DNA of 6,047 nt from an uncultured Clostridia bacterium (GTDB lineage: Bacteria > Bacillota_A > Clostridia > TANB77 > CAG-508), in contig CALXXB010000067.1 of NCBI GenBank assembly GCA_944392525.1, forward strand, positions 1 to 6,047, written 5' to 3'. The translations under genes were made by a program, and so were the position numbers. Under the pieces are notes generated by a model that saw nothing but the letters and a program-made list of their open reading frames with translations, was not told the DNA's origin and searched no databases. Shown piece after piece: positions 1 to 5,108 of this stretch. Every line of letters starts with the position of its first letter. Position 1 is the first letter of the stretch.

Positions 1-677
1 ACCTCATCATATCCACCTTTTTCGTCTCTTACAATATTTCCTTGGTCAATTCTTATAACCCTTTTGTTCATTTTATCTACTATGTCTTTAGCATGTGTTG
101 CAACAACTACAGTTGTTCCTCTTAAATTAATATCATTAAGTAGTTCCATTATATCCCAAGCTGTATTAGGATCTAGGTTACCTGTAGGTTCGTCTGCTAT
201 AAGCATTGATGGATTATTAACTATAGCTCTAGCTAGGGCTACTCTTTGTTGTTCACCACCAGATAATTCATTTGGATAAACTTTAGCTTTATTAGCTAAG
301 CCTACTAAAGATAATACCATTGGAACTTGTCTTCTAATATGTTTTGGTGTAGCTTTTACTACATACATTGCAAATGCAACATTTTCATATACTGTTTTAT
401 CTGGAAGAAGTCTAAAGTCTTGAAATACTATCCCCATACTTCTTCTTAAGAAAGGAACTCTACTTGGTTTTAAAAATGTTGTATCTTTTCCATTTATTAT
501 TATATTACCTGATGTAGGTTCTTCTTCTTTTAGAATAAGCTTAATAATTGTTGATTTGCCTGAGCCTGAACTACCAACTAAAAAAGCAAATTCACCCTTA
601 TTTATTTTAAAATTAATATTATGAATTGCTTCTGTTCCAGTATCATATTTTTTGCTAACATTTCTAAATTCTATCAT
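1..677 (-). CDS. ftsE: Cell division ATP-binding protein FtsE (3' end cut by window edge)
   Basis: ABC-type ATPase that pairs with the membrane protein FtsX at the inner face of the membrane; in Gram-positives FtsEX controls peptidoglycan hydrolases during division or elongation. Reading from the ATG at 675-677 gives 225 codons to the window edge, against about 228 residues usual for FtsE, so only a few residues are missing. Visible: Walker A GSSGSGKS (35-42), Q-loop Gln86 in VFQDFRLL, signature LSGGEQQR (138-145), Walker B MLIADE (158-163), D-loop NLD (167-169) and switch His195. The VFQDFRLLPDKTVYENVAFA stretch is characteristic of FtsE rather than of LolD/MacB relatives. GAGGA at 688-692 lies 10 bases before the ATG. 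It has its own promoter (745-773) and the gene before it ends in a terminator, so it probably starts an operon; ftsX would be expected just beyond the left edge, which is inference. Confidence 0.93.
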   Translation of the reverse strand, partial: MIEFRNVSKKYDTGTEAIHNINFKINKGEFAFLVGSSGSGKSTIIKLILKEEEPTSGNIIINGKDTTFLKPSRVPFLRRSMGIVFQDFRLLPDKTVYENVAFAMYVVKATPKHIRRQVPMVLSLVGLANKAKVYPNELSGGEQQRVALARAIVNNPSMLIADEPTGNLDPNTAWDIMELLNDINLRGTTVVVATHAKDIVDKMNKRVIRIDQGNIVRDEKGGYDE

Positions 678-744
678 TTTATTAAATTCCTCATATATTA
701 TGTTTATTAGTTTACTTAATTTTATCTTAAAATAAACCAAAGTA

Positions 745-773
745 ATCATAACAATAATTTTGATTATTTTCAA
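745..773 (-). promoter_or_regulatory. Sigma-A type promoter for ftsE
   Basis: On the minus strand TTGAAA (768-773), a 17-base spacer and TATGAT (745-750) match the consensus at five of six positions in each box, and TGT before the -10 makes it an extended -10 promoter. Transcription would begin near 738, giving a leader of about 60 bases before the ftsE start. A short inverted repeat, TAATCA (743-748) and TGATTA (761-766), overlaps the -10 and spacer; whether it is an operator is unknown. Confidence 0.65.
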
Positions 774-804
774 TAGATTAGAGAAAAAAATTTGTATTAT
801 TTTT

Positions 805-837
805 AACCAAAAGTAGAAAAAATTGTATATTTTGGTT
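805..837. repeat. Inverted repeat AACCAAAA / TTTTGGTT upstream of ftsE
   Basis: Perfect 8-base arms at 805-812 and 830-837 are separated by 17 bases. A third copy of the core, AACCAAA, occurs at 735-741 around the predicted ftsE start of transcription. The repeat sits about 70-100 bases upstream of that point. It could bind a regulator, but the region is very AT-rich and short arms like these can occur by chance. Confidence 0.3.
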
Positions 838-893
838 TGATTGTGAAAATTGTGTGAAATTTTGTAATAATTAAATTAATCTATAAAAATTTT

Positions 894-921
894 AAAGTCC
901 AAGCACTATTACTTGGACTTT
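894..921 (-). terminator. Intrinsic terminator after the Xaa-Pro aminopeptidase gene
   Basis: Perfect 10-bp stem AAAGTCCAAG / CTTGGACTTT (894-903 with 912-921) closes an 8-base loop. On the minus strand it is followed by TTT-rich sequence (AAAATTTTT, below 894). It lies 16 bases after the stop codon of the gene at 938-2011 and separates that gene from the ftsE promoter. Confidence 0.8.
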
Positions 922-937
922 TCTCAAATATATAACT

Positions 938-2011
938 TTATATTTTTTTATCTACTATCAAAATTTCTTTACTAGACTTAGTTAGTACTTCCGACTCTAA
1001 TTTACCAACTCTAATAGTATCTTCAATTCTTATACCATATTTACCAGGTATGTATATACCAGGTTCATTAGTTACTATCATGTTTTCTTTTAAAATGTTT
1101 TGTGAATTATGGCTTAAATATGGAAGTTCATGTACTTCTAAACCTACTCCATGACCTAAAGCATGTATTAATGTATAATTATATACATAAAAATCATTTT
1201 CTACACTTCTTGCAATCATCTTTGAGCTGGTTCCTTCTTTCATTTCTTTTGTAGCACTTAATTGATTTTTTAGAATATAATTATATAATTTTTCTAATTC
1301 TTCACTAACTTCTCCTGCAAAAATAGTTCTAGTTATATCTGCACAATATCCTTTGTATTTGGCTCCAAAATCTAATGTGATAGTGTCACCCATACGTATT
1401 ATTTTATCACTAGGTATTGCATGTGGCTTAGAGGAATTAATTCCAGATGCTACAATACTATCAAAAGCTAGTCCATCTGCACCATTATCTGCAAAAAATT
1501 TTTCTATTTCAAATGCAACTTGTTTTTCTGTCATTCCTATTTTAATATAATTTATAAGATGCTCAAAGCATTTATCTGTAATTTCACAAGCTTTTGCAAT
1601 GTATTCTATCTCTTTTTCATCTTTAATCATTCTTTGCTTTTCAATTACTTTTTCTGTTTCTACTATATTTCTTATTCTATATCTTCTAACTAAATTTTCA
1701 TATTCTGCGAATGTAACATAATTTTCTTCAAAACCCACATTTTCACAGTCTTTAAAAAAGGTTTGATAATCTATATCACTTAAATCTTTGTTATCATAAA
1801 TAATAAATTCATCATTTATTGTTAAATGATTATTTACTTCTTCTATATATCTTGCATCTGTTATAAATACATTCTCTTTATCTGTAATTAAGATAGTTCC
1901 TTCAACTGGAATGCCTATTAAATATCTTATATTTATTGGATTAGAAATTATTAATCCTTGCACATTTAATAACTTCATTTTTTCTCTAATACATCTAATT
2001 TTATAATTCAT
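938..2011 (-). CDS. M24 family Xaa-Pro aminopeptidase (PepP/PepQ-like, YqhT type)
   Basis: Cytoplasmic dinuclear-metal peptidase that removes the N-terminal residue ahead of proline, or splits Xaa-Pro dipeptides. The 357 residues show both domains of the family: an N-terminal creatinase-like domain (about 1-125, with SNPINIRYLIG at 23-33) and a pita-bread catalytic domain (about 130-350). All five metal ligands are present: Asp214 (TLDFG), Asp225 (CADITRT), His287 (HALGHGVG), Glu316 (TNEPGIY) and Glu330 (RIEDT). Substrate-site histidines His197 (KPHAIP) and His294 (LEVHE) are also seen. Length is normal for the short Bacillota form (about 350-360). AAGGAGGG (2019-2026) sits 7 bases before the ATG and fixes the start. 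The gene follows the prepilin peptidase gene by 92 bases and ends at a terminator. The exact choice between aminopeptidase P and prolidase cannot be settled from sequence. Confidence 0.92.
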   Translation of the reverse strand: MNYKIRCIREKMKLLNVQGLIISNPINIRYLIGIPVEGTILITDKENVFITDARYIEEVNNHLTINDEFIIYDNKDLSDIDYQTFFKDCENVGFEENYVTFAEYENLVRRYRIRNIVETEKVIEKQRMIKDEKEIEYIAKACEITDKCFEHLINYIKIGMTEKQVAFEIEKFFADNGADGLAFDSIVASGINSSKPHAIPSDKIIRMGDTITLDFGAKYKGYCADITRTIFAGEVSEELEKLYNYILKNQLSATKEMKEGTSSKMIARSVENDFYVYNYTLIHALGHGVGLEVHELPYLSHNSQNILKENMIVTNEPGIYIPGKYGIRIEDTIRVGKLESEVLTKSSKEILIVDKKI

Positions 2012-2045
2012 AAGACATCCCTCCTTAAGAATATTTTTTATGCAA

Positions 2046-2051
2046 ATTATA
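2046..2051 (-). promoter_or_regulatory. Possible -10 element for the Xaa-Pro aminopeptidase gene
   Basis: A perfect TATAAT occurs on the minus strand 20 bases ahead of the ribosome site of the aminopeptidase gene. I find no good -35 box at 16-18 bases (the 17-base position reads GATAAA) and no TGn extension, so this may be chance in AT-rich DNA, with the gene read from the yqeG promoter instead. Confidence 0.3.
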
Positions 2052-2103
2052 TCTTTTAATTTTAAAGATTTATCTATTTTACTTTCTTGTTTAAATAATA
2101 AAT

Positions 2104-2838
2104 TTATCCATTATATGTTCCTAAAGTAAATACTTTAAGTAATGCAAAAAGCATAATATTTTCTGGCACTAGTATTACCATTAATGTAGCTATAACTATA
2201 AATGGTCCAAATGGAATATATTCATTAGATTTTTTCTTTTTAGATACTATTAAAATTATACTAATAACTGCTGCAAGTAAGAATGAAAGTATTGATATAA
2301 TAATAATGTTGTATGCACCAAATATAATACCTAATGCTCCCATTAATTTAACATCACCAAAGCCCATTGCTTCTTTTCCAGCAATTAGTCCACCAATTAG
2401 TGTAATTATTAAGAATATTCCACCACCTATAGCTAAGCCTAATAACTTATCTAACATCATGCTAAAACTCATTGTTCCTTCAATAAATGCAAAAATTAGA
2501 CCTATTTCAAATAATGTTAAAGTTAATCCATTAGGAATTATTTGTTCTTTATAATCTATTGCAAAGGCTGAAAGTAATAGTGGAGTTATTAATAAATATT
2601 TAAGTAAATCTAATCTCCAGCCAAACATAAATAAAAGTACTACATATATAATTGCAGTTAAATACATAAATCTAAAGTTTAATCTAAAATCTTTTAAGTA
2701 TATTTTATAAAAATCTTTACTAAAAATAGGTTTATGCTCACTAAATCTTTTTGTTACCCAGTCGAATACTTGACCAACTCCTAAACCTAATAATCCTATA
2801 AAAAAGTAATATAATATATGTATGTCATGTATATACAT
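2104..2838 (-). CDS. Prepilin peptidase, A24 family (PilD/ComC-like), cysteine-free
   Basis: Polytopic membrane aspartic protease that cleaves the leader of type IV prepilins or competence pseudopilins at the cytoplasmic face. The 244 residues carry both catalytic aspartates of the A24 family: Asp95 in AIDYKEQIIPN (93-103) and Asp162 in the GFGDVKLMG motif (159-167). PFGP at 209-212 and about seven hydrophobic segments also match. The N-terminal part has the position of the usual zinc/methyltransferase domain, but the protein contains no cysteine at all, so the CxxC pairs are missing; N-methylation of the substrate therefore looks doubtful, which is inference. Start is set by AAGGAGGAA (2847-2855), which lies inside the end of the upstream HAD gene, whose stop codon is one base before this ATG, so the two are translationally coupled. 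No pilin genes are in the window. Confidence 0.9.
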   Translation of the reverse strand: MYIHDIHILYYFFIGLLGLGVGQVFDWVTKRFSEHKPIFSKDFYKIYLKDFRLNFRFMYLTAIIYVVLLFMFGWRLDLLKYLLITPLLLSAFAIDYKEQIIPNGLTLTLFEIGLIFAFIEGTMSFSMMLDKLLGLAIGGGIFLIITLIGGLIAGKEAMGFGDVKLMGALGIIFGAYNIIIISILSFLLAAVISIILIVSKKKKSNEYIPFGPFIVIATLMVILVPENIMLFALLKVFTLGTYNG

Positions 2839-2839
2839 T

Positions 2840-3325
2840 TTATTTGTTCCTCCTTAACACTCTTTTTTCTAATTTTCTTTTTAAATTATTTATCTTTACT
2901 TTTTCTTCACATAATGGCTCTGTTAATATTGAAAACATTTTCATTCTATTAGTTCCTAGTACATCAGTAAATAACTGGTCTCCTACTTCTGCAATGTTTT
3001 TACTATCTTCTATTCCTAATATTTGCTTTGCTTTTTTTAATCCTATTTTTGTTGGCTTTGCTGAAAAATGCACATAAGGTATATCTAGCATTTTTGCAAC
3101 TTTTTCAATTTTGTCTTTTTTTAAACTATTAGATGCTATGCAAAATTTAATACCTTCACTTTTCATATTATCAATCCACTCTTTAATTCCTTCTAATGGA
3201 ACTCTATCTAAGTCTATTAATGTATTATCTACGTCTAGTATCATGCCTTTAATATCATTTTCTTTAAGCATTTCTATTGTTATATCCGTTATTTTTCTTA
3301 CTTGCATATTTGGTGTTAATAACAT
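2840..3325 (-). CDS. yqeG: YqeG family HAD IIIA-type phosphatase
   Basis: Small cytoplasmic haloacid-dehalogenase-like phosphatase of the YqeG family; physiological substrate not known to me. The 161 residues have the HAD motifs in order: motif I DVDNTL (31-36, with nucleophile Asp31 and acid/base Asp33), motif II Ser65 in ASNS, motif III Lys90 in AKPTK, and motif IV GDQLFTD (115-121). Length is close to the family norm of about 170. The basic C-terminus (KRKLEKRVLRRNK) is typical. The start has GGGAGA (3331-3336) five bases upstream. It is first in a unit with the prepilin peptidase gene, whose ATG follows this stop codon after one base. An extended -10 promoter lies at 3376-3404. Confidence 0.9.
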   Translation of the reverse strand: MLLTPNMQVRKITDITIEMLKENDIKGMILDVDNTLIDLDRVPLEGIKEWIDNMKSEGIKFCIASNSLKKDKIEKVAKMLDIPYVHFSAKPTKIGLKKAKQILGIEDSKNIAEVGDQLFTDVLGTNRMKMFSILTEPLCEEKVKINNLKRKLEKRVLRRNK

Positions 3326-3375
3326 TTGTATCTCCCATAAATATATTTTAAGTTAATTTAATTTTTTACGATTTT

Positions 3376-3404
3376 ATTCTACCATAGTAAATTTTATTTT
3401 TCAA
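3376..3404 (-). promoter_or_regulatory. Extended -10 sigma-A promoter for yqeG and the prepilin peptidase gene
   Basis: TTGAAA (3399-3404), a 17-base spacer and TAGAAT (3376-3381) on the minus strand, with TGG directly before the -10 giving an extended -10. Transcription should start near 3369, giving a leader of about 44 bases. It is the best promoter in the window. Confidence 0.7.
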
Positions 3405-3425
3405 TTGTTTTTAACTTAGTTTTTC

Positions 3426-3446
3426 ATCGACGTTTTTCGACGTTTT
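3426..3446 (-). promoter_or_regulatory. Tandem 10-bp repeat, possible Spo0A-like double box
   Basis: On the plus strand TCGACGTTTT occurs twice head to tail (3427-3436 and 3437-3446). Read on the minus strand this gives CGTCGAA (3436-3442) and CGTCGAT (3426-3432) separated by three bases. The Spo0A box consensus is TGTCGAA, so these match at six and five of seven positions, and a 10-bp centre spacing is that of known tandem 0A boxes. The pair sits about 57-75 bases upstream of the predicted yqeG transcription start. Binding is conjecture; whether the organism has Spo0A is unknown. Confidence 0.3.
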
Positions 3447-3498
3447 TTGTAATAAATTATACTACTAATTTACTTTTAAAAGTGATTATATAAAAATA

Positions 3499-3536
3499 TA
3501 GGCAAAGTCTTATGTTCTTTTACATAATTTTGCCTA
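3499..3536 (-). terminator. Terminator after the small hypothetical gene
   Basis: Outer arms TAGGCAAA / TTTGCCTA (3499-3506 with 3529-3536) and inner arms TTATGT / ACATAA (3510-3515 with 3522-3527) form a stem with one small internal loop and a 6-base loop. On the minus strand it is followed by a T-rich tract (TATTTTTATATAA). It lies 82 bases after the stop of the gene at 3618. It closes the transcript of the variable-protein region before the yqeG promoter. Between 3337 and 3617 I see no coding sequence, only this terminator, the tandem repeat and the yqeG promoter. Confidence 0.7.
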
Positions 3537-3617
3537 CATTTTAATTATTAAAATATTATTGATTTACCTCTTTTAATATAGTTATAATATTTTTTATCAA
3601 TACTGTAATATTTCTGT

Positions 3618-3836
3618 TCAAATCTTCTTGTACAAAACAAGAACTTTTGCTATTCCCCTTCTAGTAATTTTATCATTGATAAATATTGCCATATCGTCCA
3701 TCTTAATATGTATAGGAGCCTGTCTATTTCTTTTATATATTTCTTGATTTATCTTTTTGGTTGCATTATCAATATTTGTTTGTGTCCAATGGTTCTTATT
3801 AGATTTACTTTGCTTTTCCATATTTTTTCTTTCCAT
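3618..3836 (-). CDS. Small hypothetical protein downstream of the DGR target gene
   Basis: I do not recognise this protein. It has 72 codons from the first ATG, or 67 from Met6 (3819-3821). Met6 has the better ribosome site, GGAAAG within the preceding codons, whereas the first ATG has only GAG about 11 bases upstream. The product is soluble and strongly basic at the N-terminus (many Lys, Asn, Gln), with a short hydrophobic stretch near the end (KVLVLYKK). No membrane segment or signal peptide is seen. A stem of 7 bp, TTCTTGT / ACAAGAA (3625-3631 with 3637-3643), lies in its last codons. It follows the variable-protein gene after the triple hairpin region with no promoter that I can find, and a terminator follows it, which argues for a real transcribed unit. 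It is too short for, and does not resemble, the DGR accessory protein Avd. It could also be a remnant. Confidence 0.4.
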   Translation of the reverse strand: MERKNMEKQSKSNKNHWTQTNIDNATKKINQEIYKRNRQAPIHIKMDDMAIFINDKITRRGIAKVLVLYKKI

Positions 3837-3849
3837 TATTTATATACTC

Positions 3850-3897
3850 ACAGTCAAATCGATTGCTTCTTACGAAGCTTTGTATCGATTTGACTGT
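3850..3897 (-). repeat. Hairpin 3 of the DGR target region (GTAA loop)
   Basis: Perfect 14-bp outer arms ACAGTCAAATCGAT / ATCGATTTGACTGT (3850-3863 with 3884-3897) enclose an inner 5-bp stem GCTTC / GAAGC (3865-3869 with 3874-3878) closed by TTAC on the plus strand, that is GTAA on the coding strand. An asymmetric internal loop (one base against five) separates outer and inner stems. No T-tract follows on the minus strand, so it is not a normal terminator for the gene upstream. Confidence 0.75.
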
Positions 3898-3899
3898 TT

Positions 3900-3923
3900 T
3901 GCAAGTTATTTACATAACTTGCA
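3900..3923 (-). repeat. Hairpin 2 of the DGR target region (GTAA loop)
   Basis: Perfect 10-bp arms TGCAAGTTAT / ATAACTTGCA (3900-3909 with 3914-3923) close a four-base loop that reads GTAA on the coding strand. The stem sequence is unrelated to hairpins 1 and 3, while the loop is identical. No T-tract follows on the minus strand. Confidence 0.75.
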
Positions 3924-3928
3924 GTTCT

Positions 3929-3956
3929 CTTTCTAATTTTTTACAAAATTAGAAAG
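3929..3956 (-). repeat. Hairpin 1 of the DGR target region (GTAA loop, contains stop codon)
   Basis: Perfect 12-bp arms CTTTCTAATTTT / AAAATTAGAAAG (3929-3940 with 3945-3956) close a GTAA loop on the coding strand. The TAA stop codon of the variable protein (3949-3951) lies inside one arm, so the hairpin begins right where the variable repeat ends. DGR target sites are known to need a short hairpin or cruciform just downstream of the variable repeat, with stem sequence free and loop sequence constrained; this fits that description. Confidence 0.75.
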
Positions 3957-4986
3957 TCGTGCTCAGACGCACATAACCGTAGCCGTCCACACCGCTGAAG
4001 CTGACATACCCACCGCGAAAGGTAGCGCTGTACGCGATGTTAGTACCGTACTGCGAAGAAGACCAGTACCAATCGCTAAGCATAAATTGGTTAACATAGT
4101 TACTTGACGTAATTTTGAATTTATCTCCAAATGCTGACCATTCTGATTTTGATGGAACAAACCAACCATCGTTAAATTGTTCTTCTATTACCCCCCACAT
4201 ATCTAAATATGTTCCATTATCATTCTGTTTTCCCCATAACGAGTTTTTCCATTTATTCATGACATATTCTGTATTAGTTCTACCTTCTCCAAAGTCATTA
4301 TAGTTTGTTGCTACGGTCTTGTCTAATTTTCCAGAGGCTGCATCATACCAACAATAACTTGTTCCTGGATTTACGTCATCTAATGCCATTACGTAAAATC
4401 TATCCTTTTTGTTACTATCTTTATCTATTGGTGCTATTACTTTTCCTGTTCCAAAATGTTCATCTGTATATTCTTCATTAATTATGCAATATTCTTTTAA
4501 ACCTGTTTCTGCCTCATATGAGTAATTACTCCATGAATCACCATTCCATACACCACTTCCACCTACTGCTAAATCTGCATAAATTACGCCATCTGGTACT
4601 CCATCTGGTTTGCCATCTTCTCCTGGTAAATCTGCATAATATACTTCGTCTGGATTTAAGTCGGTTATTGGTTCAACTCTTGTACCTGTTATCTTTTTAC
4701 CTTTCACATAAGCAGTCTTTCCTAATGCTATATCTTCTGGTGTTGCTGTTGCATCTGATGTATCTAAGTCTTCTAATGTTCCTGTTACTCCTCCTAGGGT
4801 TATTCCTGCTTTAATATATTCTGGTAATAAGTTTCCATTACTAGAACCATTATTTGCTGAATTATATTTACCTGTTAATATGTTTACTTTAATAGCATTA
4901 GTTCCTATTAGTATTCCTATAATAACTATAATTAAAGCAATTGCTATTAATATTATTATTTTCTGTTTTTTAAATGTTTTTTTCAT
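3949..4986 (-). CDS. DGR variable (target) protein: membrane-anchored, C-type-lectin-like C-terminus
   Basis: Probable surface-displayed ligand-binding protein whose binding site is diversified by a retroelement. The 345 residues show: a basic start and one membrane segment (about 10-29, signal anchor, no lipobox); a Ser/Asn/Gly linker (about 40-53); short repeats common in phage tail and DGR proteins (LGGVTGTL at 64-71; ATPEDIALGKTAYVKG and KKITGT within 81-102); an acidic segment with two YADL motifs (about 117-139); then a formylglycine-enzyme/C-lectin-like domain with DGWFVPSKSEW (273-283) and DWYWSSSQ (305-312), ending in YVRLSTTF. Family knowledge: DGR targets keep variable residues at the C-terminal end of this fold. 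Start chosen at 4984-4986 because AGAGGGG sits just ahead; an ATG at 5035-5037 would translate the ribosome site and overlap the promoter. The gene has its own promoter, stands between tex and yqeG, and its last 130 bases are GC-rich unlike all neighbours. The reverse transcriptase is not in the window. Confidence 0.85.
   Translation of the reverse strand: MKKTFKKQKIIILIAIALIIVIIGILIGTNAIKVNILTGKYNSANNGSSNGNLLPEYIKAGITLGGVTGTLEDLDTSDATATPEDIALGKTAYVKGKKITGTRVEPITDLNPDEVYYADLPGEDGKPDGVPDGVIYADLAVGGSGVWNGDSWSNYSYEAETGLKEYCIINEEYTDEHFGTGKVIAPIDKDSNKKDRFYVMALDDVNPGTSYCWYDAASGKLDKTVATNYNDFGEGRTNTEYVMNKWKNSLWGKQNDNGTYLDMWGVIEEQFNDGWFVPSKSEWSAFGDKFKITSSNYVNQFMLSDWYWSSSQYGTNIAYSATFRGGYVSFSGVDGYGYVRLSTTF
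3957..4080 (-). repeat. Putative DGR variable repeat (VR) with target-end (IMH-like) sequence
   Basis: The last 43 codons of the surface protein. By hand count 66 of 120 bases in 3961-4080 are G or C (55%), in a window that is otherwise strongly AT-rich. None of the 43 codons ends in A, and 28 end in G or C. Codons 329-338 (3973-4002) are nine NNY codons out of ten, the pattern left when A bases in AAY template codons are randomised. The likely unmutated end, equivalent to the IMH, is the GC-rich stretch at about 3957-3972 coding for VRLST. The left and right limits are estimates from composition; the true ones need the template repeat. Confidence 0.75.
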
Positions 4987-4989
4987 ATT

Positions 4990-4996
4990 CCCCTCT
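4990..4996 (-). promoter_or_regulatory. Ribosome binding site that decides the start of the variable protein
   Basis: AGAGGGG on the minus strand lies three bases before the ATG at 4984-4986 (five bases if the AGAGG core is used). Using the in-frame ATG 51 bases further upstream would place this site inside the coding sequence and the start inside the -35 box, so the downstream ATG is preferred. Confidence 0.7.
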
Positions 4997-5008
4997 CTTT
5001 CTTTAGTT

Positions 5009-5037
5009 ATTTTATATATAATTTTTTCAATAGTCAA
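5009..5037 (-). promoter_or_regulatory. Sigma-A type promoter for the variable-protein gene
   Basis: TTGACT (5032-5037), a 17-base AT-rich spacer and TAAAAT (5009-5014) on the minus strand match five of six bases in each box. Transcription would begin near 5002 and give a leader of about 15 bases that carries only the ribosome site. This lets the gene be expressed independently of tex. I see no terminator hairpin between the tex stop (5109) and here, so read-through from tex is also possible. Confidence 0.6.
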
Positions 5038-5108
5038 TATTTTTATGCAAGAAATTTTGTATTTTTTATTTTACTTTTAATCTTATTTTTTTCTTATCTA
5101 TTTTTTAT

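Noticed and set aside
64..279. Plus-strand open frames opposite ftsE and others opposite the aminopeptidase, prepilin peptidase, yqeG and the variable gene.
   Set aside because: All lie inside well-supported minus-strand genes, lack good ribosome sites and have low-complexity products typical of antisense frames.
3850..3956. The three hairpins as ordinary intrinsic terminators of the variable-protein gene.
   Set aside because: None is followed by a T-tract on the minus strand, the first contains the stop codon, and a proper terminator exists further on at 3499-3536.
3850..3956. A short CRISPR-like array, because of repeated palindromic units.
   Set aside because: The stems share no sequence, only the four-base loop recurs, and there are no regular spacers.
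3963..4169. An alternative minus-strand frame over the variable repeat.
   Set aside because: It is an out-of-phase shadow kept open by the unusual GC-rich composition of the repeat; the main frame gives the recognisable C-lectin-like ending.
4870..4986. The N-terminus of the variable protein as a type IV pilin-like leader cleaved by the nearby prepilin peptidase.
   Set aside because: There is no Gly before a Phe/Met-rich start and no conserved Glu at position 5 of the hydrophobic segment; it looks like a plain signal anchor.
4987..5037. An upstream start for the variable protein (ATG at 5035-5037) adding 17 residues.
   Set aside because: The added codons read through the ribosome site and the start overlaps the -35 box; the downstream ATG begins with a normal basic stretch ahead of the membrane segment.
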